In this document: piece by piece, positions 37,366-43,892 of the stretch
Position numbering within the stretch: the stretch's first letter is position 1
Layout of the letters: each line of letters begins with the position of its first letter
Translations under genes and position numbers: made by a program
Assembly (NCBI RefSeq): GCF_029936995.1
Contig: NZ_JAPYRE010000004.1
Location: 124,001 to 188,000, forward strand
Direction: 5' to 3'
Length of the DNA: 64,000 nucleotides
From: Henriciella sp.
GTDB lineage: Bacteria; Pseudomonadota; Alphaproteobacteria; Caulobacterales; Hyphomonadaceae
Notes under the pieces: model-generated
What the model was told of the DNA's origin: nothing
Database searches by the model: none
The model's input: the letters and a program-made list of their open reading frames with translations, nothing else

Positions 37366-37872
37366 CTAGCTTGAGAGGTTCGCGAAGACTTCAGAGGCAT
37401 CATAAAGTGACGGGCTGACGCTAGCGTCCTTGTCAGACATGAAAATCTCAAGTGTCACGGTCACGCTGTTACGCTCGCGTTCGATATCGCTGGCGAAGGG
37501 ATCGCGTATAGGCGCTACCCTTGAAGAGCAGCCAAGCAAGCCGCAGTCGCGCTGTACCGCATAGTCGGGGCCGGACGAGTCGAAAGTCTGCTCACGTTCG
37601 GTCTCCTTGTCAGAAGCCTTGGACACAAGCTCGAACGTATCATAGCCGCTTTCCAGTGTCAGTTCGGCGGCACGTCGCAGGGCCAGGGATTGTGCACGAG
37701 CAGAGTCGTCATCATTCAGGCGGTAACTGACAGTATAGCGGTTCGTCTCAATCTGTGTCTCCGAGTATCCGGTTGCCCGCGCATTTGTGGCTGGGCGATA
37801 ATCCGGAACGCTTGCACAGGCGCCCATCAAAAGGAGACCGCCGGCCAAGCCGATGGATTTAAGCTGGATCAT
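37366..37872 (-). CDS. CC0125/CC1285-family lipoprotein
   Basis: 168-aa lipoprotein. The signal ends in a lipobox (GLLLMGACASVP), and the start of the mature part (DYRPATNARATGYSETQIETN followed by RYTVSYRLN) matches the family named after Caulobacter CC0125/CC1285, known only as a small envelope lipoprotein of unknown function. It begins four bases after the anti-sigma gene, so it is probably the third gene of the sigma operon. Confidence 0.82.
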   Translation of the reverse strand: MIQLKSIGLAGGLLLMGACASVPDYRPATNARATGYSETQIETNRYTVSYRLNDDDSARAQSLALRRAAELTLESGYDTFELVSKASDKETEREQTFDSSGPDYAVQRDCGLLGCSSRVAPIRDPFASDIERERNSVTVTLEIFMSDKDASVSPSLYDASEVFANLSS

Positions 37873-37876
37873 GAAT

Positions 37877-38680
37877 TCAGTCCTCTTCTTTGGCTGGTTG
37901 TGTCCAGCCTGTTCGTATCAGTTCGGTCTCAGCACCTGTACTGAGCGGAGCGTCTTTCATCGCCGCATCGAGATATGCCTCGATACTTTCTGGAGCGGCG
38001 GATGATGCTGTACGGTAGGGGGCATCGGGAGAAGTTTCGCTGGCTTCGGAAAAAGCGGCAACTGTGACGCGCCAGGCGGAGTCCGTGCGGCAGGCGACCA
38101 TCCGCCCCTCTGATCGTGCCCCGGTGATATCTACAACACGGCAGTAACCATTGCTTTCTTCAAAGGTGAAGCGCGGCGTTGCAGAAAGGCCACCCGGGAG
38201 TCTGGCGGTCGCCCCACTTGCAGACGCATCCAGAACCTTGCCCAGACCGCTATCGGCTTGAATTGTGCCAGCGCCATCCAAGACCTCGACACGGGCATCC
38301 TGGGTGGGAATGGCTGTTTGCAGGGTCACGGCACCTGCTGCTACGGCGACGCTTGCAGCGATTGCCCGATGGTCACGCAAAAATCTCCAAGGGGAATGAA
38401 AAGCAGGAGCGGCGAAAAAACCAGATGATGTGGAGGCTGCACCGTTACTGGATTCCAACCGGTCGAGAACAGCTGTCAGCGAAGCGCTCATGGGAATGCT
38501 GTCGATTTCTCGTGCGGCGTGGTCAAAGTCTGAATCGGCTTGTGAGAGTTCCTCCAGTCGCGCAGCGGTGGCCGGATCCGCTGCAATAAGCCTTTCCAGC
38601 TCCTTACGTTCAGCATCAGGTAGCTCATCGTCGAGATAGGCGCTCAAGCGGATATCGAGGTCATGGGAGTCACTTGTCAT
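37877..38680 (-). CDS. transmembrane anti-sigma factor
   Basis: 267-aa protein. Start at the ATG at 38680, overlapping the sigma gene end by 11 bases. The N-terminal about 80 residues are an anti-sigma helical domain (MTSDSHDLDIRLSAYLDDEL and ERKELERLIAADPATAARL), without the HxxxCxxC zinc signature. One membrane helix lies near residue 115 (AIAASVAVAAGAVTLQTAI). The periplasmic part (about residues 130-267) contains FTFEESNGYCRVVDITG. Its location directly after the ECF sigma gene supports sequestration of that sigma until an envelope signal leads to release. The next gene is a lipoprotein, and a subtilase is divergent. Confidence 0.85.
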   Translation of the reverse strand: MTSDSHDLDIRLSAYLDDELPDAERKELERLIAADPATAARLEELSQADSDFDHAAREIDSIPMSASLTAVLDRLESSNGAASTSSGFFAAPAFHSPWRFLRDHRAIAASVAVAAGAVTLQTAIPTQDARVEVLDGAGTIQADSGLGKVLDASASGATARLPGGLSATPRFTFEESNGYCRVVDITGARSEGRMVACRTDSAWRVTVAAFSEASETSPDAPYRTASSAAPESIEAYLDAAMKDAPLSTGAETELIRTGWTQPAKEED

Positions 38681-39167
38681 GATATCCAGTCCTTTCTGCC
38701 ACCATGGCACGTGCTCGCCCCAGACGGCTCATGATAGTACCAACTGGCGTATCGAGCATCGCTGCGGCCTCCTTGTAGCTTGCTCCCCCAATACCAATGA
38801 CGGTCATGACCTCGCGGTACACAGGCGGCAGAGTGTCGATAGCTTCTCTTGTGCGCGCGACCATCACCTGGTCGCTGGCGATCTGTTCTGAAGACAGTGT
38901 TGTGCCCACGCGGGTTTCCAGTTCCGGGACAGCTTCCATACGGGTTTTCGTCGCTCGCAGCCCATCGATCCACAAATTCCGGCACACCCTGAACATCCAT
39001 TTCTTCAGCTCCACATCATCTGGCACGCCGCGGTCGAGTATGCGCTCGATCACGCTTTGGACCAGGTCATCTGCATCCGCCGCACGCCGCGTCAGCGACC
39101 ATGCGAAGCGCCGCAAGTGCGGCACCATTTCGACGATTCTGTCGTTCAAATCCGGACGTTTTGACAT
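38670..39167 (-). CDS. ECF-family RNA polymerase sigma factor
   Basis: 165-aa sigma-70 family protein with region 2 (PHLRRFAWSLTRRAADADDL, then IERILDRG and KKWMFRVCRNLWIDGLR) and region 4 (LPPVYREVMTVIGIGGASYK then DTPVGTIMSRLGRARA). It heads an operon with its anti-sigma and a lipoprotein. Its own promoter region contains a GGGAATAAAA-type -35 and TCCGT -10 motif (39180-39204), which suggests autoregulation. Confidence 0.94.
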   Translation of the reverse strand: MSKRPDLNDRIVEMVPHLRRFAWSLTRRAADADDLVQSVIERILDRGVPDDVELKKWMFRVCRNLWIDGLRATKTRMEAVPELETRVGTTLSSEQIASDQVMVARTREAIDTLPPVYREVMTVIGIGGASYKEAAAMLDTPVGTIMSRLGRARAMVAERTGYHDK

Positions 39168-39179
39168 TTCCCCTCAATC

Positions 39180-39204
39180 ACGGATGGGCTGCAGTTTTAT
39201 TCCC
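39180..39204 (-). promoter_or_regulatory. candidate ECF promoter of the sigma operon
   Basis: Read on the - strand: GGGAATAAAA, a 10-base spacer, TCCGT. The same arrangement and spacing recurs upstream of the gene at 41714-42550. The geometry (GGAATA to CGT about 15 bases apart) matches ECF promoters. The -10 ends only 12 bases before the sigma ATG, so the leader would be very short. Autoregulation by the sigma factor is inference. Confidence 0.55.
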
Positions 39205-39269
39205 AGCTTTATGAAATTTTTTTCTGGGTCATTCGTCCCTATTATAAGAAATGAAAGAATGGGTTCACC

Positions 39270-40700
39270 ATGAATATTTCCATCCCGCCTCTATACCCTG
39301 TCATCATTTGCTCCGCTGTCATCGGTAGTATGTGTCCCTTCGCTTCCGCCCAGGTGTTGCCCGATGTTGGTGCAGGCGTGCGCGATACGACCGACCGTAT
39401 TGGCCGGCATGTTGAGAAGTCGGTCGAAGAGGAACTGGAAGACAGGGTTATTGGGTTTGATGAGGCAGTTGACCCACTTCAGATTCTCGAAAACGGTGAA
39501 GTTGTGGAATCTGCAGATGTTGGAAACACACTTGATCAGACACTTTCGCTTGTAAACGAAACAGAAAAAACTGTTCTGGGAATCACCGGTCTGGCTGGGC
39601 AGCTGGCTGTGGGACGGGAGATCGAGCTGGACACATTTGAAGGCTGGACTGTCATTCGCAATGAATGGGTGGTGGTTGTGCCATCTAGCCAGGCCGGCGA
39701 GGTCGAGGCACTGGATGTTGACATTGTCGAGCGCAGCACTCTGACATCGTCGAACGAAACACTCTTTATCATCAGTCTGACAGCAAAATCGGCCACAGCC
39801 GAAGCGATTGAAGGTGAACTTTCCTCTCTGGGCGCAGAGCCTTATGACCGAAATCACGTGTTTCGGGTTGCTGCACCGCAGACAGACGCAGACGAGGCAT
39901 CGCCCGCTTTCTCAGCGCCAGAAACTGTTAGCCCGGCTCGTACAAAAGCCAGCCGTATCGGACTGATTGATACAGATGTTGACGAGACCCACCCTGTATT
40001 CGGTGACGTCGTCCTGCATGAAGCTGATTTTGTAAGTCTGGGGCGCCTGCGCCCGCAGACCCACGGTACAGCCACGGCGTCCATCCTGGCACATCAGAAG
40101 ACTGTTGAAGGAGCTAAAGTCGAGCGGGAGATACTTGCCGCTTCGGCTTTTTTTCTCGCAGGTGATGGGACCACAGGGGCGAGCTCTGCCAGCATCATCC
40201 GCGCGATTGATTGGCTTCAGGCCAGCGGTGCTAACGTCATAAATATTAGTCTTACAGGCCCTCCAAACCGTGCGCTTGAAGCCGTTATCCGCAATAGCAT
40301 GTCCAATGGCACCATTTTTGTTGCGGCTGTCGGCAATGAAGGCCCGGCTTCCGGTCCTCTTTATCCGGCCGCCTATCAAGGGGTCATCGGTGTGACGGCG
40401 GTGGATAAGGATGGACAGGTCTACCGGTGGGCCAATCGTGGCAGAATGGTCGATGTGGGCGCGATTGGCGTCGATGTAAGTGTGGCCAGGCCAGGCGGTG
40501 GGGAGCAACTTGATTCCGGAACCTCCTTCGCTGCTCCCGTCGTATCGGCTTTTCTCGCCGGTTGGACGGGGGGGCAGCAGATCCACAACGGAGCCGGAGA
40601 AAGCATGATCAGGGCCTCGACAGGTGCTGAGAGCCCGGATGCGCGTGATGACACGCTAGGATATGGAATACTCATCCCCGATACGATCGACGGGAACTAG
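39270..40700 (+). CDS. S8-family (subtilisin-like) secreted serine protease
   Basis: 476-aa exported subtilase. Signal peptide at the N-terminus (cleavage near residue 28, ASAQV). A long propeptide-like segment (about residues 30-220, with no strong family match) precedes the catalytic domain. Catalytic residues: D234 in SRIGLIDTDVDE, H265 in THGTATASILA, oxyanion N356 in AAVGNEG, and S419 in DSGTSFAAPVVS. It is transcribed divergently from the sigma operon 102 bases away. Such pairs often couple envelope proteolysis to sigma control, but whether this protease acts on the anti-sigma factor is not shown. Its stop directly abuts the stop of the convergent barrel gene. Confidence 0.9.
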   Translation: MNISIPPLYPVIICSAVIGSMCPFASAQVLPDVGAGVRDTTDRIGRHVEKSVEEELEDRVIGFDEAVDPLQILENGEVVESADVGNTLDQTLSLVNETEKTVLGITGLAGQLAVGREIELDTFEGWTVIRNEWVVVVPSSQAGEVEALDVDIVERSTLTSSNETLFIISLTAKSATAEAIEGELSSLGAEPYDRNHVFRVAAPQTDADEASPAFSAPETVSPARTKASRIGLIDTDVDETHPVFGDVVLHEADFVSLGRLRPQTHGTATASILAHQKTVEGAKVEREILAASAFFLAGDGTTGASSASIIRAIDWLQASGANVINISLTGPPNRALEAVIRNSMSNGTIFVAAVGNEGPASGPLYPAAYQGVIGVTAVDKDGQVYRWANRGRMVDVGAIGVDVSVARPGGGEQLDSGTSFAAPVVSAFLAGWTGGQQIHNGAGESMIRASTGAESPDARDDTLGYGILIPDTIDGN

Positions 40701-41621
40701 TTAGAAAGACAACCTCAGTTCAACCGATCCGACATGCTCGTCATAGTCGGCGCTTTCGAGGTTGGAGTTTCGGTCTCGGTACTCATAGCCGACATCCATG
40801 AAAACCGGTCCATAAAGGGGGATTTCAAGATCGCTTTCCGCTGAAACGATGCGATCTTCACGAGCTTCAGAGATTGAAGGTGTAACGGCATCATAGTCGC
40901 GTTTCTCGATCTCGCCGCCAATGCGGACTTTCGTGTCACGGCCGAGCAGGGGCATACGCTGGATGAAACGGGCCTTAGCGGAAGTATTTGTTCGGTCAAA
41001 AGCATCGGACTCGGCATCCTCCTCGCCTACCTCGCCGCCAAGCGTGACGTATTGTCGTGTGTCGTCGAGAAAGAAGAAGACATCCAGACGACCGGCATTT
41101 TCATCGGCGTCGCGGCTATCGTCCGTCTTGAAGTCCTTTTCTGTGCGGACAAATGCGGCGCGCAGATAAACTGAATTACCGAACAACCGGGAGATGTTGG
41201 GCGAAATCTGTGTGTAGTCGAGATAGCCTTCCTGATTGAGCCGGGCATGTGCGTAATTGGCCAGGAAACCAGCCTTGACCGCGCTGAAATCATATTCAGC
41301 CTCGGCGAAGCCACGATGGGTCTGCAAGTCGAAAGCATCGAAATCCTGGTAGCTTGTCTGATTGAATTCGTAGCCCCCACGAAGGGTGAGCTTGTTTGCG
41401 GGTTTGACATCCAGCTGGATTTTTCCTCCCAGTAGTAGGGCGATATCTCCTTGACCGGTGGACTGGTCCAGTTGCGGAGCACCTACATTGCTGTCCCCGG
41501 AGAGGCCCGTGCTCGTTTCGAAGGTAATTTTTGGCTCTTCATCAGCCTGGGCCGGCACGGTAACCGATGCGGCTGTCAGGAGAAGCAGTATGCTGCGCGG
41601 AAGCAAGGTCTGGATAGGCAT
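40701..41621 (-). CDS. outer-membrane beta-barrel, SLAM/DUF560-like
   Basis: 306-aa exported beta-barrel. Signal peptide (about residues 1-26, ending PAQAD). Many amphipathic strands: KLTLRGGYEFNQTSYQDF, GFLANYAHARLNQEGY, VYLRAAFVRTEKDF, YVTLGGEVGEED and the terminal VGSVELRLSF with a C-terminal Phe for BAM recognition. Length and strand pattern fit the C-terminal barrel of surface-lipoprotein-assembly-modifier proteins, but the N-terminal TPR domain of full-length SLAM is absent. Function unassigned; possibly a small porin or a lipoprotein translocator. Confidence 0.7.
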   Translation of the reverse strand: MPIQTLLPRSILLLLTAASVTVPAQADEEPKITFETSTGLSGDSNVGAPQLDQSTGQGDIALLLGGKIQLDVKPANKLTLRGGYEFNQTSYQDFDAFDLQTHRGFAEAEYDFSAVKAGFLANYAHARLNQEGYLDYTQISPNISRLFGNSVYLRAAFVRTEKDFKTDDSRDADENAGRLDVFFFLDDTRQYVTLGGEVGEEDAESDAFDRTNTSAKARFIQRMPLLGRDTKVRIGGEIEKRDYDAVTPSISEAREDRIVSAESDLEIPLYGPVFMDVGYEYRDRNSNLESADYDEHVGSVELRLSF

Positions 41622-41642
41622 GGGAAAGGTTCCTGTATCAGG

Positions 41643-41692
41643 CAGAAGAAAGCCGGCAGGCCACGATGATGGGGAAGGCCGGGCCTGCCGGC
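41643..41692 (-). terminator. hairpin downstream of the Ser/Ala/Gly-rich gene
   Basis: An 11-bp stem (41652-41662 with 41682-41692, GCCGGCAGGCC / GGCCTGCCGGC) lies 22 bases beyond the stop of the gene at 41714 and is followed on the - strand by TTTCTTC. Reasonable rho-independent terminator for that gene, although the loop is long. Confidence 0.55.
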
Positions 41693-41713
41693 ATGGCGAC
41701 CGGGATGTACGGC

Positions 41714-42550
41714 CTAGAGGCCGAGAGAGCCGGTCACGTCTTCTGTGACGCTGTCGGTAATATCCGTGTTCACAGTGTCGTTGATCTCCGAGTTGATCTC
41801 ACTGTTGACCTCTCCAGTGATTTCGGAAGCAACACCTGCGTTTACGGTATCGTCCAGCGTTTCCGAGACTGACGGAGAGACTTCGCCTGTGATATCGGCT
41901 CCGCTGCCTATACTTCCCTGGACATCGGCGGCATCATCAAGAGTGTCTGAACCGTTGCCAGTCACACTACCTGCAATGTTTCCTGCTGCGTCGCCAGAGC
42001 CTTCAACTTCTCCAGCGCTGTCCCTTGAAATGCCAAGAGCGCCTGAGGCACTTCCGGAAGCTGCTCCTCCAGCTTGCCCGGCAGTGGATTGGCCTTCATT
42101 GAGCAGGGAACGGGCCTGATCCGTAGTGCGGTTTGCAGCATCACTACTGCGATCGATGGCGGAGTCCGCTGCGGCTTCAGCGCGCCCCTCGGTGCGGGCT
42201 GCTGCTGAGGCTGCTGCGTTGCCGCCTTGTTCGATACGTGTCTGACCGCGATTGACAGCGCTGGAGGTTGTACCAGAGACACGACCGCCCACTGAATTGG
42301 CTGTGCCCTGAGCGTCCGGCAGGTTGAGGGCGGAATTGCTATCGCTTTCGGTTCCAGCCTCACTTGTCGTCTCGCCATCCCTGCTAAGCTGGGCATCACC
42401 GCCTGCACCAGCCGTCGTTGTGCTGGAAGAGGATGCTTCCGCAGAAGCCTCGCCAGAGATGCCAGCAGAAACCTGCGCAGTCGCCGGTATTGCCAGACCG
42501 AGCGCGAGTGCAGTGATAAGAGCAGTCTTGGAAGTAGTCGTCCTGATCAT
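41714..42550 (-). CDS. secreted low-complexity Ser/Ala/Gly/Asp-rich protein
   Basis: 278-aa exported protein. Start at 42550, with GGAG six bases upstream, in frame after two earlier ATGs. Signal peptide (MIRTTTSKTALITALALGLA, cleavage near TAQ). The mature part is low in aromatic residues and has no Cys: a Gly/Ser/Ala part with repeated SGEAS- and AAS-type stretches, then an acidic C-terminal part with repeated D/E-hydroxyl units (ITGEVNSEINSEIND, VNTDITDSVTEDVTG). No known domain is recognisable. Composition suggests an intrinsically disordered or fibrous surface/matrix protein. The upstream sequence carries the same promoter motif as the ECF sigma operon, so it may be a member of that regulon. 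Confidence 0.75.
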   Translation of the reverse strand: MIRTTTSKTALITALALGLAIPATAQVSAGISGEASAEASSSSTTTAGAGGDAQLSRDGETTSEAGTESDSNSALNLPDAQGTANSVGGRVSGTTSSAVNRGQTRIEQGGNAAASAAARTEGRAEAAADSAIDRSSDAANRTTDQARSLLNEGQSTAGQAGGAASGSASGALGISRDSAGEVEGSGDAAGNIAGSVTGNGSDTLDDAADVQGSIGSGADITGEVSPSVSETLDDTVNAGVASEITGEVNSEINSEINDTVNTDITDSVTEDVTGSLGL

Positions 42551-42586
42551 GTTGAACTCCATTTTTTTAGACATGATGCAGGAGTG

Positions 42587-42611
42587 ACGGACCAGCCCGA
42601 ATTTTATTCCC
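42587..42611 (-). promoter_or_regulatory. candidate ECF promoter of the low-complexity secreted protein
   Basis: Read on the - strand: GGGAATAAAA, 10-base spacer, TCCGT, ending 36 bases before the chosen start codon. Identical -35 and -10 blocks and identical spacing to the motif upstream of the ECF sigma gene (39180-39204), which supports control by that sigma factor. Confidence 0.55.
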
Positions 42612-42694
42612 GGAAATGTGGATCGTGAATGCGACTGATCTTCAGGCAGGTATTGAGCCGGCAACATTATATTGGATGTCAGGCGCTGACAGCT

Positions 42695-43633
42695 CTAGCT
42701 AAGTGCCTTGTTCTTACGGCGGGTTTGAGCCGGAGGCTCGCCGAACCAGCGTGTGTAGGCGCGGGAAAAATTGGTGACATGGCCATAGCCGGCATTGGCG
42801 GCGATCTGTTTGACCGGCAGGTCGGTTGTTTCCAGCGCCTGCTGAGCACTCCGCATCCGAATGGTTTTTAGCTGCTCGGCAATCGTCGTACCGGTCCGTT
42901 CCCGAAAAAGCTGTTTCAGACGCTTCTCGCTCAGCCCGACCTTGGAGGCGAGCTGTGCGGTATCGACCGGTCTGTCAGGTGCTTCGGACAAATGCCGGTC
43001 GAGCCAGGTCAGAGCATCGTTTTCCCAGACGGTCAGGCCTTCTCCCGCGCCGGGCACGGGCATAAGCCGCTTCAGAGACAGGCCGAGAAGCTGCGTTGCA
43101 TAGCCTTCCATGGAAAGGTCGCTGAGCGGGGTGGATACCGCTTCGCCATGAATGGCAGTCAGGCAGTCCTTGATCGCCTGATCGGTCTCGAATGTCTGTG
43201 CCATCACGTTTGGCACGGACGGGCGCATGAAGGGCAGAAGTGCATCCGGCACATCGCCGCCAAGACGCGGTTCAAGGTCACGCGCGAAGATGGCCACGCC
43301 GACATGGCGAATCACCTGATTACCGGGAATTCTCACCTGTTTCGCTGAACTGTCGCAGCGCCAGAGCAGGGCCTCGTTAGGTCTTGCCCAGTGCTGGCTG
43401 TTATCGTCAGCCTCGAACAGGGAGCAACCGGAGAGGTGAAACGTCAGAGTCACCCAGCCTGGGGGCTCACTTCCGAAATCCATGAGGGTTTCGCGTGTGG
43501 TATGGAACTCAGAGCGGTGAAGCGTGATCCCGTTGGAGAAAACACGCCGTTCCATGCGCCCGCGTGCATCCTTCAGGCGTATCTCATAGCCATCGAAGTC
43601 AGAGGCTGAAGACAAAATATAGTCTTCCTGCAT
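42695..43633 (-). CDS. AraC-family transcriptional regulator
   Basis: 312-aa regulator. Start at 43633 with GGAG six bases upstream; a TTG at 43708 would extend it by 25 residues. The C-terminal about 100 residues have the two HTH motifs of AraC proteins: DTAQLASKVGLSEKRLKQLF then PVKQIAANAGYGHVTNFSRA, ending YTRWFGEPPAQTRR. The N-terminal about 200 residues form an effector domain with no clear cupin motif (FHLSGCSLFEADDN and onward). It is divergent from the autotransporter at 43893 with a 259-base gap and is the nearest regulator to it. Confidence 0.9.
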   Translation of the reverse strand: MQEDYILSSASDFDGYEIRLKDARGRMERRVFSNGITLHRSEFHTTRETLMDFGSEPPGWVTLTFHLSGCSLFEADDNSQHWARPNEALLWRCDSSAKQVRIPGNQVIRHVGVAIFARDLEPRLGGDVPDALLPFMRPSVPNVMAQTFETDQAIKDCLTAIHGEAVSTPLSDLSMEGYATQLLGLSLKRLMPVPGAGEGLTVWENDALTWLDRHLSEAPDRPVDTAQLASKVGLSEKRLKQLFRERTGTTIAEQLKTIRMRSAQQALETTDLPVKQIAANAGYGHVTNFSRAYTRWFGEPPAQTRRKNKALS

Positions 43634-43892
43634 GGTCGGCTCCAGTCTGACTGGCTGCGAACTGTAATGATAATTCCGCAATGTATTGATAAAGAAATCC
43701 GTTTGCAAACCGGATGCCCCAAGTGAATTTTAAGCGCCGGACGGGTTCAGGCTGAGGGGCTGGAGACCAGGTCCGGCCAGGACAGCACTGTAGTTGCATA
43801 TACAGCTTCCAGACCGGCAAGTACCTCCGCGCGCCCCTCCAGACCCGCAATTGGTTCTGTGCTGCTGAAGGCAGCGCGTGGGGAGACTTGAA

